From Fodinicurvata fenggangensis DSM 21160 (GTDB taxonomy: Bacteria; Pseudomonadota; Alphaproteobacteria; Kiloniellales; DSM-21159), in assembly GCF_000686045.1 (NCBI RefSeq), contig NZ_JMLV01000001.1, forward strand, positions 496,001 to 560,000: a stretch of 64,000 bases of DNA, given 5' to 3'. The notes under the pieces were generated by a model. It ran no database searches, had not been told where the DNA came from, and saw only the letters and a list, made by a program, of their open reading frames with translations. Positions 44,807 to 55,105 of the stretch are shown piece after piece. A program made the translations under genes and the position numbers. Positions within the stretch are counted from its first letter, which is position 1, and every line of letters starts with the position of its first letter.

Positions 44807-46201
44807 TCATTGCTCAACCATTCTATCAGCCTCTGGCATGATATAACTCAGAAAGCCCCCCAGGTACGCCAGGGCGGTGAAAGCCATGATCGCACTTGCC
44901 GGGACCCAGACATCAGCCAGGATTCCGAGGCTCCCCAAGAGCAGTGCGACAAGGCCAATCGCGCTATTGGCAAACGCGACATAGAGGGGACGCTCTTTTG
45001 AAGGGGCTGCGTCCACGAGATAGGTCTTGCGACCGACACGCGCACCCGCCTCGGCAACACCAAGCAGGAAGAAAACAGGCGCGTAATAGAAGACAGGGAG
45101 TGTGTCCCCAACCCACCAACCGAGCAGGAGCGCCAGAACACCGCTTGTCCCTCCCATAGCTGCTGCCAACATCATGACCTGCCGTGCTGTCCGGTCGGAC
45201 AGGCGTCCCCAGAACGGGCTGCTCATTATGTTCGCCAAGCCGACAGACACAATGAAAACGGCCAGTGTATTCATGCCGTCTGGAACCTGTTGATAGGCAT
45301 GTAGCACGAACAGCGGCATGGCAACCTCGACCGATGTCAGAGCTGCTCTTGCAGCTAGATACTTGCGATACCCAGTCACTGACCTGACAAGACTCATTCC
45401 CTTCATGGCCTCGGTTATGGCATTGTGGCCTCCCTGTTGTTCGCTTGGGGCCTCGCGGATCCCGGCGAAGAGGACGGCTGCAAGCAGCCAAAGTCCCGCT
45501 GAGACAAGCAGGAGGAGGATGTATGGCCCAGAGCCGGTGTCTTCCCCGACGAAAAATCGCAACGCCAAACCTGCGATCAGCGTCAGAACGCCCCCCAGTG
45601 CCGCCCGGCCCGCGAGCAGACGCCCGCGCCGACCCTTGGGAATCGTCTTTCCCATGACATCCTGGAAAGAGACTGAGCCTGCACCACTTGCAACACTGAA
45701 CACCGCAAGCAGTGCCAGAACGGCCAGGCCGGCTGACCACCCCGACAGAAGCAGGATGGACGGCACCATCAGCAACAGACAGCATGCCTGCAGCCCTCCC
45801 GCCCCAACCCAAACCCACTTGCGCCGGGCAAGCTGGCGGATGCGGGCCGCGACAAAGAGTTGCGGCACCAGAGAACCAACCTGCTTGATTGGTGATAGGA
45901 AACCAACCAATGCCCCAGGCGCACCGACCGCCGTCAGCAACCAGGGCAACGTCAGTCCGGGGCTGATCAGTTGTTCGGCAAGTTTTGTACACAGGCCATT
46001 GAAAAGGTTAAGGAAAAAGTTCTGCGGCACATTTGTGCATGCATCTTCGGGAATGGCGTTACAGGCCCGATCCTGGGAATCGTCCCCGGCAACGATGGCA
46101 TACAGCCGATCCAGGGTTGCCTGGTTGGTCCCGGATTCAGCGGTTGGCTCCTGGGAAATGCTCAAAGGATCTCTCCTCAGCGTGCTATGTGCACGATCCA
46201 T
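44807..46201 (-). CDS. Major facilitator superfamily transporter
   Basis: This is a 12-helix secondary transporter of 464 residues, with a hydrophilic N-terminal extension of about 55 residues. Membrane segments begin near residue 75 (LISPGLTLPWLLTAVGAPGA). The MFS loop between helices 2 and 3 is weakly recognisable as RIRQLARRKW, and the loop between helices 8 and 9 as GRLSDRTARQVMM. The sequence does not resemble drug-efflux, sugar or nitrate subgroups strongly enough to name a substrate. It ends 25 bp before the anmK start, so a link to cell-wall sugar transport is an inference from context. mtnA is divergent, 72 bp away. Confidence 0.82.
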   Translation of the reverse strand: MDRAHSTLRRDPLSISQEPTAESGTNQATLDRLYAIVAGDDSQDRACNAIPEDACTNVPQNFFLNLFNGLCTKLAEQLISPGLTLPWLLTAVGAPGALVGFLSPIKQVGSLVPQLFVAARIRQLARRKWVWVGAGGLQACCLLLMVPSILLLSGWSAGLAVLALLAVFSVASGAGSVSFQDVMGKTIPKGRRGRLLAGRAALGGVLTLIAGLALRFFVGEDTGSGPYILLLLVSAGLWLLAAVLFAGIREAPSEQQGGHNAITEAMKGMSLVRSVTGYRKYLAARAALTSVEVAMPLFVLHAYQQVPDGMNTLAVFIVSVGLANIMSSPFWGRLSDRTARQVMMLAAAMGGTSGVLALLLGWWVGDTLPVFYYAPVFFLLGVAEAGARVGRKTYLVDAAPSKERPLYVAFANSAIGLVALLLGSLGILADVWVPASAIMAFTALAYLGGFLSYIMPEADRMVEQ

Positions 46202-46273
46202 TCTTGCGCGGTCTTCTCCCGAGTGTCAGAAATTCAAAGTCAGGTGGCAACGTCAAGCAGTGGCTCAAAAGGC

Positions 46274-47371
46274 ATGAAAGTCGGCGATCAAGACTACCGC
46301 AGCATATGGTTGGGGGAAGACGGCTGGTCGGTTGAGATCATAGACCAGACCCTCTTACCCCATAACTTCGCAACGCATCGACTGACCAGCCTTGAGCAAG
46401 CAGCTGAGGCAATCCTGTCCATGCGGGTCCGTGGTGCGCCCCTGATTGGAGCAACAGCGGCCTATGGACTTTGCCTGGCCTTGCGCCAGGACAGCAGCGA
46501 CCATGCTATGGAACAGGCCGTATCCATGCTATTGGCGACACGGCCGACCGCGGTCAACCTGCGCTGGGCCTTGGAACGCATGACAGTCGGTTTGTCCTCC
46601 TTCCCCGAATCTGACCGCGTGCAAAAGGCGTACGAGATAGCGGGTTCCATCTGTGACGAGGACGCAGCGCTGAACGAATCCATAGGGTCACATGGGCTTG
46701 CGCTACTCAAGGAATGTTCAGTCAGAAAAAAGTCTGGCAAACCCCTGAACATACTGACGCATTGTAATGCAGGGTGGCTGGCGACTGTCGACTGGGGAAC
46801 TGCCCTTGCCCCCATCTACAAGGCCCATGACCTCGGCATGCCCCTGCATATCTGGGTTGATGAAACGCGCCCCCGAAACCAGGGGGCCAGCCTGACAGCC
46901 TGGGAATTGGCCGGACACGGCGTCCCCCACAGCGTGATCGTGGACAATGCCGGTGGTCATCTCATGCAGACGGGACAGGTCGATCTCTGCATCACGGGGA
47001 CGGACCGGACGGCCGCAAACGGGGATGTCTGCAACAAGATCGGTACTTACCTGAAGGCCTTGGCGGCGCACGACAACGGCATACCTTTCTATGTTGCGCT
47101 GCCCAGCCCGACGATTGACTGGCAGCTTCAGGAAGGTGTGGGACAGATCCCGATTGAAGAGCGATCTCCCGAAGAAGTCAGCCAGATAAGCGGTTTGGAT
47201 CAGGAAGGGCACCTATGTAAGGTGAACCTGCTCCCTCAAAATAGCCGTGCCGTGAATTACGGCTTCGATGTAACCCCTGCAAAGTACGTAACCGCGCTGA
47301 TCACGGAAGCGGGGATCTGCGAAGCCTCCAGGGAAGGGCTCGAAAGCCTGTTCCGCCGCCAGGCCGTATGA
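46274..47371 (+). CDS. mtnA: Methylthioribose-1-phosphate isomerase
   Basis: MtnA converts methylthioribose-1-phosphate to methylthioribulose-1-phosphate in the methionine salvage pathway. The 365-residue protein contains family motifs: MRVRGAPLIGATAAYGLCLA near residue 56, NILTHCNAGWLATVDWGTAL with the catalytic Cys, and ITGTDRTAANGDVCNKIGTY with the Asp of the active site. Other salvage genes (mtnK, mtnB, mtnC, mtnD) are not in the window. The frame stays open upstream to 45971, but that part is antisense to the MFS gene; ATG 46274 fits the family N-terminus. Confidence 0.92.
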   Translation: MKVGDQDYRSIWLGEDGWSVEIIDQTLLPHNFATHRLTSLEQAAEAILSMRVRGAPLIGATAAYGLCLALRQDSSDHAMEQAVSMLLATRPTAVNLRWALERMTVGLSSFPESDRVQKAYEIAGSICDEDAALNESIGSHGLALLKECSVRKKSGKPLNILTHCNAGWLATVDWGTALAPIYKAHDLGMPLHIWVDETRPRNQGASLTAWELAGHGVPHSVIVDNAGGHLMQTGQVDLCITGTDRTAANGDVCNKIGTYLKALAAHDNGIPFYVALPSPTIDWQLQEGVGQIPIEERSPEEVSQISGLDQEGHLCKVNLLPQNSRAVNYGFDVTPAKYVTALITEAGICEASREGLESLFRRQAV

Positions 47372-47434
47372 AGACAGTACATTGAGGCTTTGAGCACCCT
47401 GTGCTAATCACCCTCGGCCCGTCGCATCCTCAGA

Positions 47435-48694
47435 ATGGCTATCCAAGACATGGCGAAGTCCGAATTCCTCAAAGAAATTTCCAACCGCGGTTTTCTGCAT
47501 CAATGCACCGACCTGGAAGGTCTTGATGATCAGCTGATGGCCGGTCCTGTCACGGCCTATATCGGTTTCGATTGCACGGCAGACTCCCTGCATGTCGGGC
47601 ATCTAATGTCGATCATGAACCTGCGTTGGCTACAGAAGACAGGACACAAGCCGATTGTGCTCATGGGCGGTGGCACGACAAAGATCGGAGACCCCTCCGG
47701 ACGCGACGAAACCCGTCAGTTGCTCAGCAACGAGGACATCGCCAACAACATGGCAGGCATTCGGAATGTCTTCGAACAGTTCCTCACTTTCGGTGACGGA
47801 CCGACGGACGCGGTGATGGTCAACAACGCGGATTGGCTGGATGATCTCAATTACATCGCGTTCCTGCGCGATTTTGGCCGGCATTTTTCGGTCAACCGCA
47901 TGCTCTCCTTCGACTCGGTCAAGCTGCGTCTGGATCGCGAACAGCCGCTCACCTTCCTGGAATTCAATTACATGATTCTCCAGGCATACGATTTCCTGGA
48001 ACTCTCGCGTCGTCAGAATTGCCTGCTGCAAATGGGTGGGTCGGACCAGTGGGGCAACATTGTCAACGGTATCGAACTGACACGGCGCCTGGATCATAAA
48101 CAGCTTTTCGGGTTGACCACGCCACTGATCACCACGGCCTCTGGCCAGAAAATGGGCAAGACTGCAGGCGGAGCCATATGGCTGAATGAAGAGCGCTTGA
48201 GCAGTTATGACTACTGGCAATTCTGGCGCAATACCGAGGATGCGGACGTCGGCCGTTTCCTCAGGCTGTTCACGGAGTTGCCTCTGGACGAGATCGAGCG
48301 CCTCGAAAAACTGGAAGGCCAGGAAATCAACGAGGCGAAGAAGATCCTGGCACAAGAGGCGACAGCTCTCTGTCGCAGTGAAGAGGCAGCCCGTGGAGCA
48401 GCGGAAACGGCGCGCAAGACATTCGAGGAAGGACAAAGCGGCGAAGGATTGCCAAAGGTTTCGATTGACCGCGCCCGCTTGATTTCCGGTGTCCCGCTTT
48501 ATGAACTCCTGCGTGAAGCAGGCCTCAGCAAGTCGAATGGCGAAGCCCGACGCCTGATCAAGGGCGGTGGCGCGCGAATCAACGAGGCGCGGATTGACGA
48601 TGAGGGTTATCTGGTGACAGACAGCGACTTCACGGACAGCAGCATCCGTATATCCGCGGGTCGGAAACGTCACGCCCTGGTCGAAACAAGCTAG
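47435..48694 (+). CDS. tyrS: Tyrosyl-tRNA synthetase
   Basis: TyrS charges tRNA-Tyr. The 419-residue class I synthetase has the Rossmann fold with HIGH-like HVGH in [16 protein letters not shown], the tyrosine-binding [12 protein letters not shown] loop, [17 protein letters not shown], and the KMSKS-like KMGKT in [12 protein letters not shown]-terminal S4 RNA-binding domain ([17 protein letters not shown]) completes it. ATGs at 47435 and 47450 are both possible; I keep the first. It follows mtnA by 63 bp and ends 3 bp before the convergent YhdP-like gene. Confidence 0.96.
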   Translation: MAIQDMAKSEFLKEISNRGFLHQCTDLEGLDDQLMAGPVTAYIGFDCTADSLHVGHLMSIMNLRWLQKTGHKPIVLMGGGTTKIGDPSGRDETRQLLSNEDIANNMAGIRNVFEQFLTFGDGPTDAVMVNNADWLDDLNYIAFLRDFGRHFSVNRMLSFDSVKLRLDREQPLTFLEFNYMILQAYDFLELSRRQNCLLQMGGSDQWGNIVNGIELTRRLDHKQLFGLTTPLITTASGQKMGKTAGGAIWLNEERLSSYDYWQFWRNTEDADVGRFLRLFTELPLDEIERLEKLEGQEINEAKKILAQEATALCRSEEAARGAAETARKTFEEGQSGEGLPKVSIDRARLISGVPLYELLREAGLSKSNGEARRLIKGGGARINEARIDDEGYLVTDSDFTDSSIRISAGRKRHALVETS

Positions 48695-48697
48695 GGC

Positions 48698-51600
48698 TTA
48701 TCTTCCTGTTGAGGGAGGACGGGTTTCAAAGGCCGGGTCATTGTCTGCCGATGCCTCGGCCCCGTCTTCATTTCCACTTTCGCCTGGCGGACTGGTATCG
48801 GGCGAGATATTGAAGAGTTGCCTGAGAAATCCCGGCGCCAAAACGGAGAGCGGGTTCACCGCTATGTCGAGATCCTCGATGGGACCGCTTACCGCATAGC
48901 TGAAACCCAGAATCCCCTCACCCTCTCCACCGGTCAAGAGGTCGCCGATCAGCGGAATGGATCCCAGAACGCTGTTAATCGAATAGGCCGGAACAAGGGT
49001 CCCGCGGATATCTGTGGCCTCGCCCTCCATATCCAGCCGGCCCTTGGCCGTAATCCCGAGTGAGGGGCCATTTGCCTGGATCAATTCGCTCGTGATCTGG
49101 CTTTCATAAACAATTGCATCTCCATGCAGGCGTTCAAAGACGATCCCTTCGCCGCTCATGAGATTGGCAATACCACTCAACGAGGCAACTGTCAGAAGCT
49201 GGGCCATGGCCGGAGCATTCACCAGTCGAAAGTCCTGTGACCAGATGCGCAGATTGAGCGGCTCTCGGGGATAAGGCCCATTGGCTTCACCCGAAATACG
49301 CATGGCTCCTCCACGAATGCCTCCCGTCAAACCTGTGGCCTCAAGAAGGGCCCCCATGTCACTGGCCGTGAGTTCAAGCGTGTATCCCTCTGTTTCTCCC
49401 GGCCCATACTGCAACCGCAGGCCATCCGGTATGGGAATGCCGGAATCTGAAACCGCCTGGTTGCCAGGCAAGTCAGCTTGTGCCCGCGCCATCAACCAGA
49501 GACCGTCCCTTCGCTCTGCCGAGATAGACAGGTTCTCGAAATAGCGGTCCTGCGAGAAATAGACCCTGGACAGCCCCGGTGCACGGATCACCAAATCTTG
49601 CGAATTCTCGGTCTCAGTGACGGCATAATTCTCGCTGTCGCCTGTATCTTCGCTATCCTCCATCAAGGGAACGAGATCCAGTACTCCTCCTCCAAGTTCA
49701 ACTTCGAGCGCTCCGCTGGAAGGGCGCCTTATCACGATATCCTGAAGGCGCGAGCGGTCCATTTGAAAGCTGGAGAGAGCGGCTTCCTGTATCTCCTCGC
49801 CCGTCTCGTTCATGGTGACGACACCAGCAGCCTGCATATTTCCGGTTGTCAGATCAAAACTCTCTGCACCAAGGAAACGCTCTCCCTGAAGCACCAACTT
49901 AGCGGCCAGGTCCCCTTCCCGGCTGGCAGGTTTCCGCCACTGCAGTTCGGGAAGATGCACCTCAGTGTCGAACAGGTCGGCTTGCACATCTATTTCTGCA
50001 CGCTCATCGGCATAGACCCGCGCAGAAAGGGAAACGGCCGCCGGACCAGAAAGATAGGGTGCAGGATCGACATCGATCATTTCCCAACCGGCTTCATCCA
50101 ACGCTGGTATCTCGGCCGTCAAATCGGTACGCAATCCCGGACCCGCAAAGATTTCCCGCCATTTAGCTGTCCCCCCTACACTGCCAAGCTGCATCGGCCC
50201 TTGTACCTGCATTTCATCCTGAGTGACCTGGATGTTCAAAGGGCCGCTCCGCATGTCTGATTCCAGGAAGGCATTGGCAATGAAAACGTCATTCAGCTGG
50301 CCGTCTGCGGACAGATTCACATCATCGAATTCAAGGTCATCCAGTAGAGGAAATGCGAAATTGAGATCGGTCGTGAACTGGCCCTCGCTTCCCTCTGCCG
50401 TGAATCCCATTTCCTGCAGCAAAGCAAGGCGCGGGTGCTCGAGAATCTGGAATGCAGCAGGCAAGGCGCCGTTGGCCTGCAAGGACAGGTCCAGGCGATG
50501 GTCCTCGCCAGACAGGCCGTAGATATCCAGGAGTCCTTCGGTCACCTCAATTCCGTTCACCTGCCCTTCCAAGACCACGAAATCCAGCCCATCAGGGTTG
50601 AAGGTTGCTGTTCCGGACGTGGAAACGGCGGGTGGAAGGGGGTCAAGGGAATGAATTTCCAGCCCTTCGTAATCGAAGCCTCCTGCCATTTCACGCAACT
50701 CGACATTCAAAGCGTCGTCCAATCCGAGGGCAGCCTGGAATTTCAACATGTTGACGCCGCCGGCGCGAATGTTGCCAGTGACCCAGTCACGTGCGTTCTC
50801 GGCCACGTCGAGAGGCCAGAAATGCGAAAGTTCCCTAGCGCGTACGTCCCGGACTTCCCCCTCAAGTCCTACGCTGTATCCTGCCTTCAAAGCTTCAAGC
50901 TCAGCCGAAATGGAAACTGCCGGACCTGATTGCTCAGTCTTGGGGCGCAACAGCACAAGACTTGCATCTGATACGGTCAGACGGTGTTCTTCTTCAGAAT
51001 GCAGTTCACCCTCAACGGACAGTGACTCAAAGGCAATCCTACGCTTGAAATGACTTGGCAGGTTCAGAGCCCCTCCCTGCGAGTTCATGGTAAAACTGCC
51101 GTATGGCAAGCTGCCCGAAAGCGGCACCTGGCCCTGAAATTGGGCATCAAGCGTGAACTCCAGTCCGGACAACAATCGAGATTGGGGAAGGAAGGAATCA
51201 AAGGTTGATCCCGTCGCAGTGGGATCGAAACCCCTCAGGCTGAGATTCATATCAATGGCATCACTGGCCTTGCCATAATGGAATGTCGTGGCCAAAGGCG
51301 TCAGTTGATCGCCCAGCCGCAGGTCCAGATCTGCTTGCCCGCCAATCCCTGATGGTTCACGCCATATGTCTATGTTTGAATTCTCGGCTGAAAAAACGGT
51401 TTCGAGACGCCTGTCCTCAAGGACCAATTCGGCACGCGTAACATGCAGCTTTTGAAGATAGGACCACGGTTCATCCCCATGCGGCTCGGACTGCATTCGC
51501 CCGAGAAACCTTTCGGCAAGCTCGTTGAACCCCTCTTCGGACTCTGTATTCTGGCCCATGCCGCCCATCCGGAACTGTCCCTCCTGGTCCCGAACGAGAT

Positions 51601-51970
51601 TGACCCGTGCGTCCAGGATATCGATTTCAACAGGGGCCAGGTTCCCCTTTAACAACTCTGTCAGACTGAAAACGACATCGGCGCGCGGGAAACTGGCAAG
51701 CAGCTGGTCCTGATCGTCATAAACACGCCAATCGCGCGCCTGCAGACCCAGCCGGTGCGTGGTCCCTGACCAAGCCAGGTAGGTTTCGCCGACATCGACC
51801 CGGATGTCTCCTGTGGTGGATGACAGGTTCTCTTCAAGAACCGGCGCCAGAAAGTCGAGGGAAACAGGTTGCTGGGACAGTCGCCACCCCGCAAAAACCA
51901 GCAGTACAACGGCCAGGATGAGTAATGCGGAAGCGAGGTTCAGAATCCTATGAGCACTGCGGAACGGCAT
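48698..51970 (-). CDS. YhdP/AsmA-like protein, inner-membrane anchored
   Basis: The 1090-residue protein has one N-terminal transmembrane helix (ILNLASALLILAVVLLVFAGW) and an otherwise soluble periplasmic body of repeating beta strands, the layout of YhdP, TamB and AsmA family lipid-bridge proteins (DUF3971/AsmA_2). Recognisable elements are the early LSSTTGDIRVDVGETYLAWS segment and the C-terminal AsmA-like part VNAPAMAQLLTVASLSGIANLMSGEGI, RLDMEGEATDIRGTLVPAYSINSVLGSIP shown here in short pieces, and GFSYAVSGPIEDLDIAVNPL. Family members move phospholipids between membranes. The tail of about 45 residues (PDTSPPGESGNEDGAEASAD) is acidic and disordered. It is divergent from glnE across 139 bp. 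Confidence 0.85.
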   Translation of the reverse strand: MPFRSAHRILNLASALLILAVVLLVFAGWRLSQQPVSLDFLAPVLEENLSSTTGDIRVDVGETYLAWSGTTHRLGLQARDWRVYDDQDQLLASFPRADVVFSLTELLKGNLAPVEIDILDARVNLVRDQEGQFRMGGMGQNTESEEGFNELAERFLGRMQSEPHGDEPWSYLQKLHVTRAELVLEDRRLETVFSAENSNIDIWREPSGIGGQADLDLRLGDQLTPLATTFHYGKASDAIDMNLSLRGFDPTATGSTFDSFLPQSRLLSGLEFTLDAQFQGQVPLSGSLPYGSFTMNSQGGALNLPSHFKRRIAFESLSVEGELHSEEEHRLTVSDASLVLLRPKTEQSGPAVSISAELEALKAGYSVGLEGEVRDVRARELSHFWPLDVAENARDWVTGNIRAGGVNMLKFQAALGLDDALNVELREMAGGFDYEGLEIHSLDPLPPAVSTSGTATFNPDGLDFVVLEGQVNGIEVTEGLLDIYGLSGEDHRLDLSLQANGALPAAFQILEHPRLALLQEMGFTAEGSEGQFTTDLNFAFPLLDDLEFDDVNLSADGQLNDVFIANAFLESDMRSGPLNIQVTQDEMQVQGPMQLGSVGGTAKWREIFAGPGLRTDLTAEIPALDEAGWEMIDVDPAPYLSGPAAVSLSARVYADERAEIDVQADLFDTEVHLPELQWRKPASREGDLAAKLVLQGERFLGAESFDLTTGNMQAAGVVTMNETGEEIQEAALSSFQMDRSRLQDIVIRRPSSGALEVELGGGVLDLVPLMEDSEDTGDSENYAVTETENSQDLVIRAPGLSRVYFSQDRYFENLSISAERRDGLWLMARAQADLPGNQAVSDSGIPIPDGLRLQYGPGETEGYTLELTASDMGALLEATGLTGGIRGGAMRISGEANGPYPREPLNLRIWSQDFRLVNAPAMAQLLTVASLSGIANLMSGEGIVFERLHGDAIVYESQITSELIQANGPSLGITAKGRLDMEGEATDIRGTLVPAYSINSVLGSIPLIGDLLTGGEGEGILGFSYAVSGPIEDLDIAVNPLSVLAPGFLRQLFNISPDTSPPGESGNEDGAEASADNDPAFETRPPSTGR

Positions 51971-52109
51971 GAAACAATCCTACCTGTCCAGTCTGCGTCC
52001 GCACAGAACATAATCGTCCAATTCCAGCTTTGTCGGAGCAGGACTTGACCAAGGACTTCCGGCAACGGAGGCTCCGTTAATGCGCGTGTCGATCAAAGGA
52101 ATCTGAATC

Positions 52110-55085
52110 ATGTCTTCAAGCCTGTTGTCCCGGTTAGCTACATTGCCTCCGCCCGGGGACAACGAGCGGACATCTGTTGGGCGAAAACACCTTGCGGAAC
52201 GACTCCAACATCTGGACGAGGAACAACAGGGTAAACTCAACAGGATTCTGGAACACGCGCAGGTATCTCAATTACTAGATGTCATTTTTGGGTACTCGCC
52301 CTACCTGACCCAGTGCCTGCTGTCCGATCTGCTCTGGACAGGGAAAGCCCTCGAACAAACACCGGAAGCGACATTTCAGGAGATCCTCACGGAGTGTGAG
52401 AACGAGGTTCCCGCCTGCGAAGATACTTCCGAAGCCATGCGTATCCTTAGGAAAGCTAGGAAACGTGTCTCCCTGCTTTTGGGCCTTTGCGACATATCAG
52501 GATTGCTGGATGTAACGGCTGTAACCGAACAACTCAGTGCATTTGCCGATACAGTCATCAATGCCGCTGTGTCGCACCTCCTCCTCCAAGCGGATACACG
52601 CGGCGAAATCAGGCTCAAAAACCGGGATTACCCCCTGACTGACTGTGGTTATTTGGTGATCGCCATGGGGAAGTACGGCGCAAGGGAACTCAATTATTCC
52701 TCGGACATAGACCTGATCGTTCTCTACTCACCTGAACATATTGACTACAGGGGAAGCCGCGACCTGCAAAGCCGAATGGTTCGCCTGACCCAGGACCTGG
52801 CACGCATGCTGGATGAACGGACAGCTGAAGGTTACGTCTTTCGAACCGACCTTCGCCTGCGCCCGGATCCAGGCGCCACACCGCTTGCCCTTTCCGTTAA
52901 TGCAGCCTTGTCCTATTACGAATCCACCGGTCAGAACTGGGAACGTGCAGCCATGATCAAGGCCCGGGCCGCGGCGGGGGACCTGGAACTCGGGGCATGG
53001 TTCCTGAATGAGCTTGCCCCCTTTGTCTGGCGCAAGCACCTGGACTTCTGGACGATACAGGACATTCATTCCATCAAACGCCAGATCCACGCCCAGAAAG
53101 GCGGTTCGGCCATCGAGGTGGAAGGCCACAACATCAAACTGGGACGCGGCGGGATACGTGAGATCGAATTCTTTGCCCAGGTTCAGCAACTGATCTTCGG
53201 AGGACGCGAACCTACGTTGCGTCCGGCAAAGACCCTTGATGCCCTGGCACAACTCGCGCAGGCTGAACGCATTTCTGCTGAAGCACACCAGGATCTTTAC
53301 AAAGCCTATCGTTTCCTGCGCACACTCGAGCATCGCCTCCAGATGGTCGAGGATCAGCAAACCCATAGTCTGCCCGAAACCGCAGACGGACTTTCCAGGA
53401 TTGCGGGGTTCATGGGACACCCCACGCCCCAGCCGTTTCGAGACGAGCTTCTTGGTCACCTGCGAAACGTCGAGCGCCATTACGCCGAACTCTTCGAGGA
53501 GGCGCCCAGCCTCGCAGGCCCCGGAAACCTGGTCTTCACGGGTGGAGAGCCTGAACCCGAAACACTGAAAACGCTTCGGACCCTTGGCTACCAGGACGGA
53601 GAAAAAGTCTTCCATACCGTTCGGGCCTGGCATCATGGTCGATACCGTGCCACCCGCTCGACACGGGCACGACAGATCCTGACAGAACTCATGCCGGCCA
53701 TTATTGGACAGTTTGGGGAAACGCTGGATCCTGATACGGCCCTATCACGCTTTGATGCCTTCCTCGCCGGGCTACCCGCGGGAGTCCAGTTATTCTCGCT
53801 GCTGTACCAAAATCCCAAGCTGCTCGACGTATTGGGAGATATCATGGGACGGGCCCCGGCTCTGGCCGACCACCTGAGTCGCAATGCCGGCCTGTTGGAG
53901 GCTGTTCTGGACTCAAACTTCTTCGACCCATTACCGGACAGGGAAACCCTGGAAAATCATTTACAGGAGGAACTGAATCGCGCGCGAGATTTCGAGGATT
54001 GCCTGGACGTGGTGCGCCGCTGGACAGCCGATCACCGCTTCCAGGTCGGTGTCCAGATTCTGCGAAGCAGTATAACCTCGATCGAGGCTTCGAGGGCCCT
54101 GTCCGACCTGGCAGAGGCCGTCATTCGTGCCCTGACACCCACGGTTGAAGCGCAGATGGCTGAGCAGCACGGGGTGGTTCCAGACGGTGGGTTGCTTGTA
54201 TTGGCGCTTGGAAAACTGGGCGGGCGTGAAATGACCTTCAGTTCCGATCTCGACTTGGTTTTCCTCTATCAGACAACAGACGATCATGCTGAATCCGACG
54301 GACGAAAGCCCCTGTCCGCCAGTGTTTACTATGGGCGTCTGGCGCAGCGCATAATAACGGCCCTGACGGCATTAACGGCAGAAGGTCAACTTTATGAAGT
54401 GGATCCACGTTTGCGGCCCTCCGGGGCGGCTGGTCCTATCGCCCTGTCTGTAAACGGCTTTGCAAAATACGAACTGAATGATGCCTGGACCTGGGAACAC
54501 ATGGCCCTGACCAAGGGACGTGTCATTTACGGTCCAACAGCCCTGCAGAACGAACTGAAGGACCGGATCCACGAGGTCTTGACCAAAAACCGCGACCCCG
54601 AACAGCTCCTCCTGGCCGTGCATGACATGCGCGGGCGAATTACGAAGGAGCACCCCGGAAAGTCGATATGGGACTGCAAATATGTACGCGGTGGACTCTA
54701 CGATCTGGATTTCCTGGCTCAGTACCTGCAACTGCAGCATGCCGCGGACCACCCGCAAATCATATCTCCCTCCTCCGAGCAGGCCTTCAGCGAAATGGCG
54801 CAGGCAGGCTTGATCGGAGAAGATGAAAAGGAGGATTTGAGTCGTGCCATTCGGTTGTTCCGACAGGTGCAGAACTTCCTGCGCCTGACCGTTGGGGAAA
54901 ACTTCGACGAGGGCCAGGCCAACACACCGCTGAAAGTCGCCCTTGCCAGAGCCACTGAGTATCCCACTTTTGAAGAGCTGAAAGACGCTTTAACGATCAA
55001 TGCCGATACGGTTACCCGATACTATAGGCAGCGAATCGAGCTCCCCGCTCAGGCGCTGACTGACACGGGTGAAACAAGAAAATAA
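52110..55085 (+). CDS. glnE: Bifunctional glutamine synthetase adenylyltransferase / adenylyl-removing enzyme
   Basis: GlnE adds AMP to, or removes it from, Tyr398 of GlnA, under control of PII and glutamine. The 991-residue protein has the duplicated nucleotidyltransferase layout: the adenylyl-removing half with GKYGARELNYSSDIDLIVLY near residue 187-206 and the adenylyl-transferring half with GKLGGREMTFSSDLDLVFLY near residue 700-719, each keeping the metal-binding Asp pair, plus the DPRLRPSGAAGP and KGRVIYGP stretches. Both activities look intact. It is the first gene of a probable operon with bcp, the DUF455 gene and tag, 20 bp apart from bcp. Confidence 0.95.
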   Translation: MSSSLLSRLATLPPPGDNERTSVGRKHLAERLQHLDEEQQGKLNRILEHAQVSQLLDVIFGYSPYLTQCLLSDLLWTGKALEQTPEATFQEILTECENEVPACEDTSEAMRILRKARKRVSLLLGLCDISGLLDVTAVTEQLSAFADTVINAAVSHLLLQADTRGEIRLKNRDYPLTDCGYLVIAMGKYGARELNYSSDIDLIVLYSPEHIDYRGSRDLQSRMVRLTQDLARMLDERTAEGYVFRTDLRLRPDPGATPLALSVNAALSYYESTGQNWERAAMIKARAAAGDLELGAWFLNELAPFVWRKHLDFWTIQDIHSIKRQIHAQKGGSAIEVEGHNIKLGRGGIREIEFFAQVQQLIFGGREPTLRPAKTLDALAQLAQAERISAEAHQDLYKAYRFLRTLEHRLQMVEDQQTHSLPETADGLSRIAGFMGHPTPQPFRDELLGHLRNVERHYAELFEEAPSLAGPGNLVFTGGEPEPETLKTLRTLGYQDGEKVFHTVRAWHHGRYRATRSTRARQILTELMPAIIGQFGETLDPDTALSRFDAFLAGLPAGVQLFSLLYQNPKLLDVLGDIMGRAPALADHLSRNAGLLEAVLDSNFFDPLPDRETLENHLQEELNRARDFEDCLDVVRRWTADHRFQVGVQILRSSITSIEASRALSDLAEAVIRALTPTVEAQMAEQHGVVPDGGLLVLALGKLGGREMTFSSDLDLVFLYQTTDDHAESDGRKPLSASVYYGRLAQRIITALTALTAEGQLYEVDPRLRPSGAAGPIALSVNGFAKYELNDAWTWEHMALTKGRVIYGPTALQNELKDRIHEVLTKNRDPEQLLLAVHDMRGRITKEHPGKSIWDCKYVRGGLYDLDFLAQYLQLQHAADHPQIISPSSEQAFSEMAQAGLIGEDEKEDLSRAIRLFRQVQNFLRLTVGENFDEGQANTPLKVALARATEYPTFEELKDALTINADTVTRYYRQRIELPAQALTDTGETRK

Positions 55086-55105
55086 ATCACAAGAAGGAGA
55101 AGCAA

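Noticed and set aside
45971-46273. Upstream extension of the mtnA frame
   Set aside because: It is antisense to the MFS gene and has no ribosome-binding site; the family N-terminus begins near 46274.
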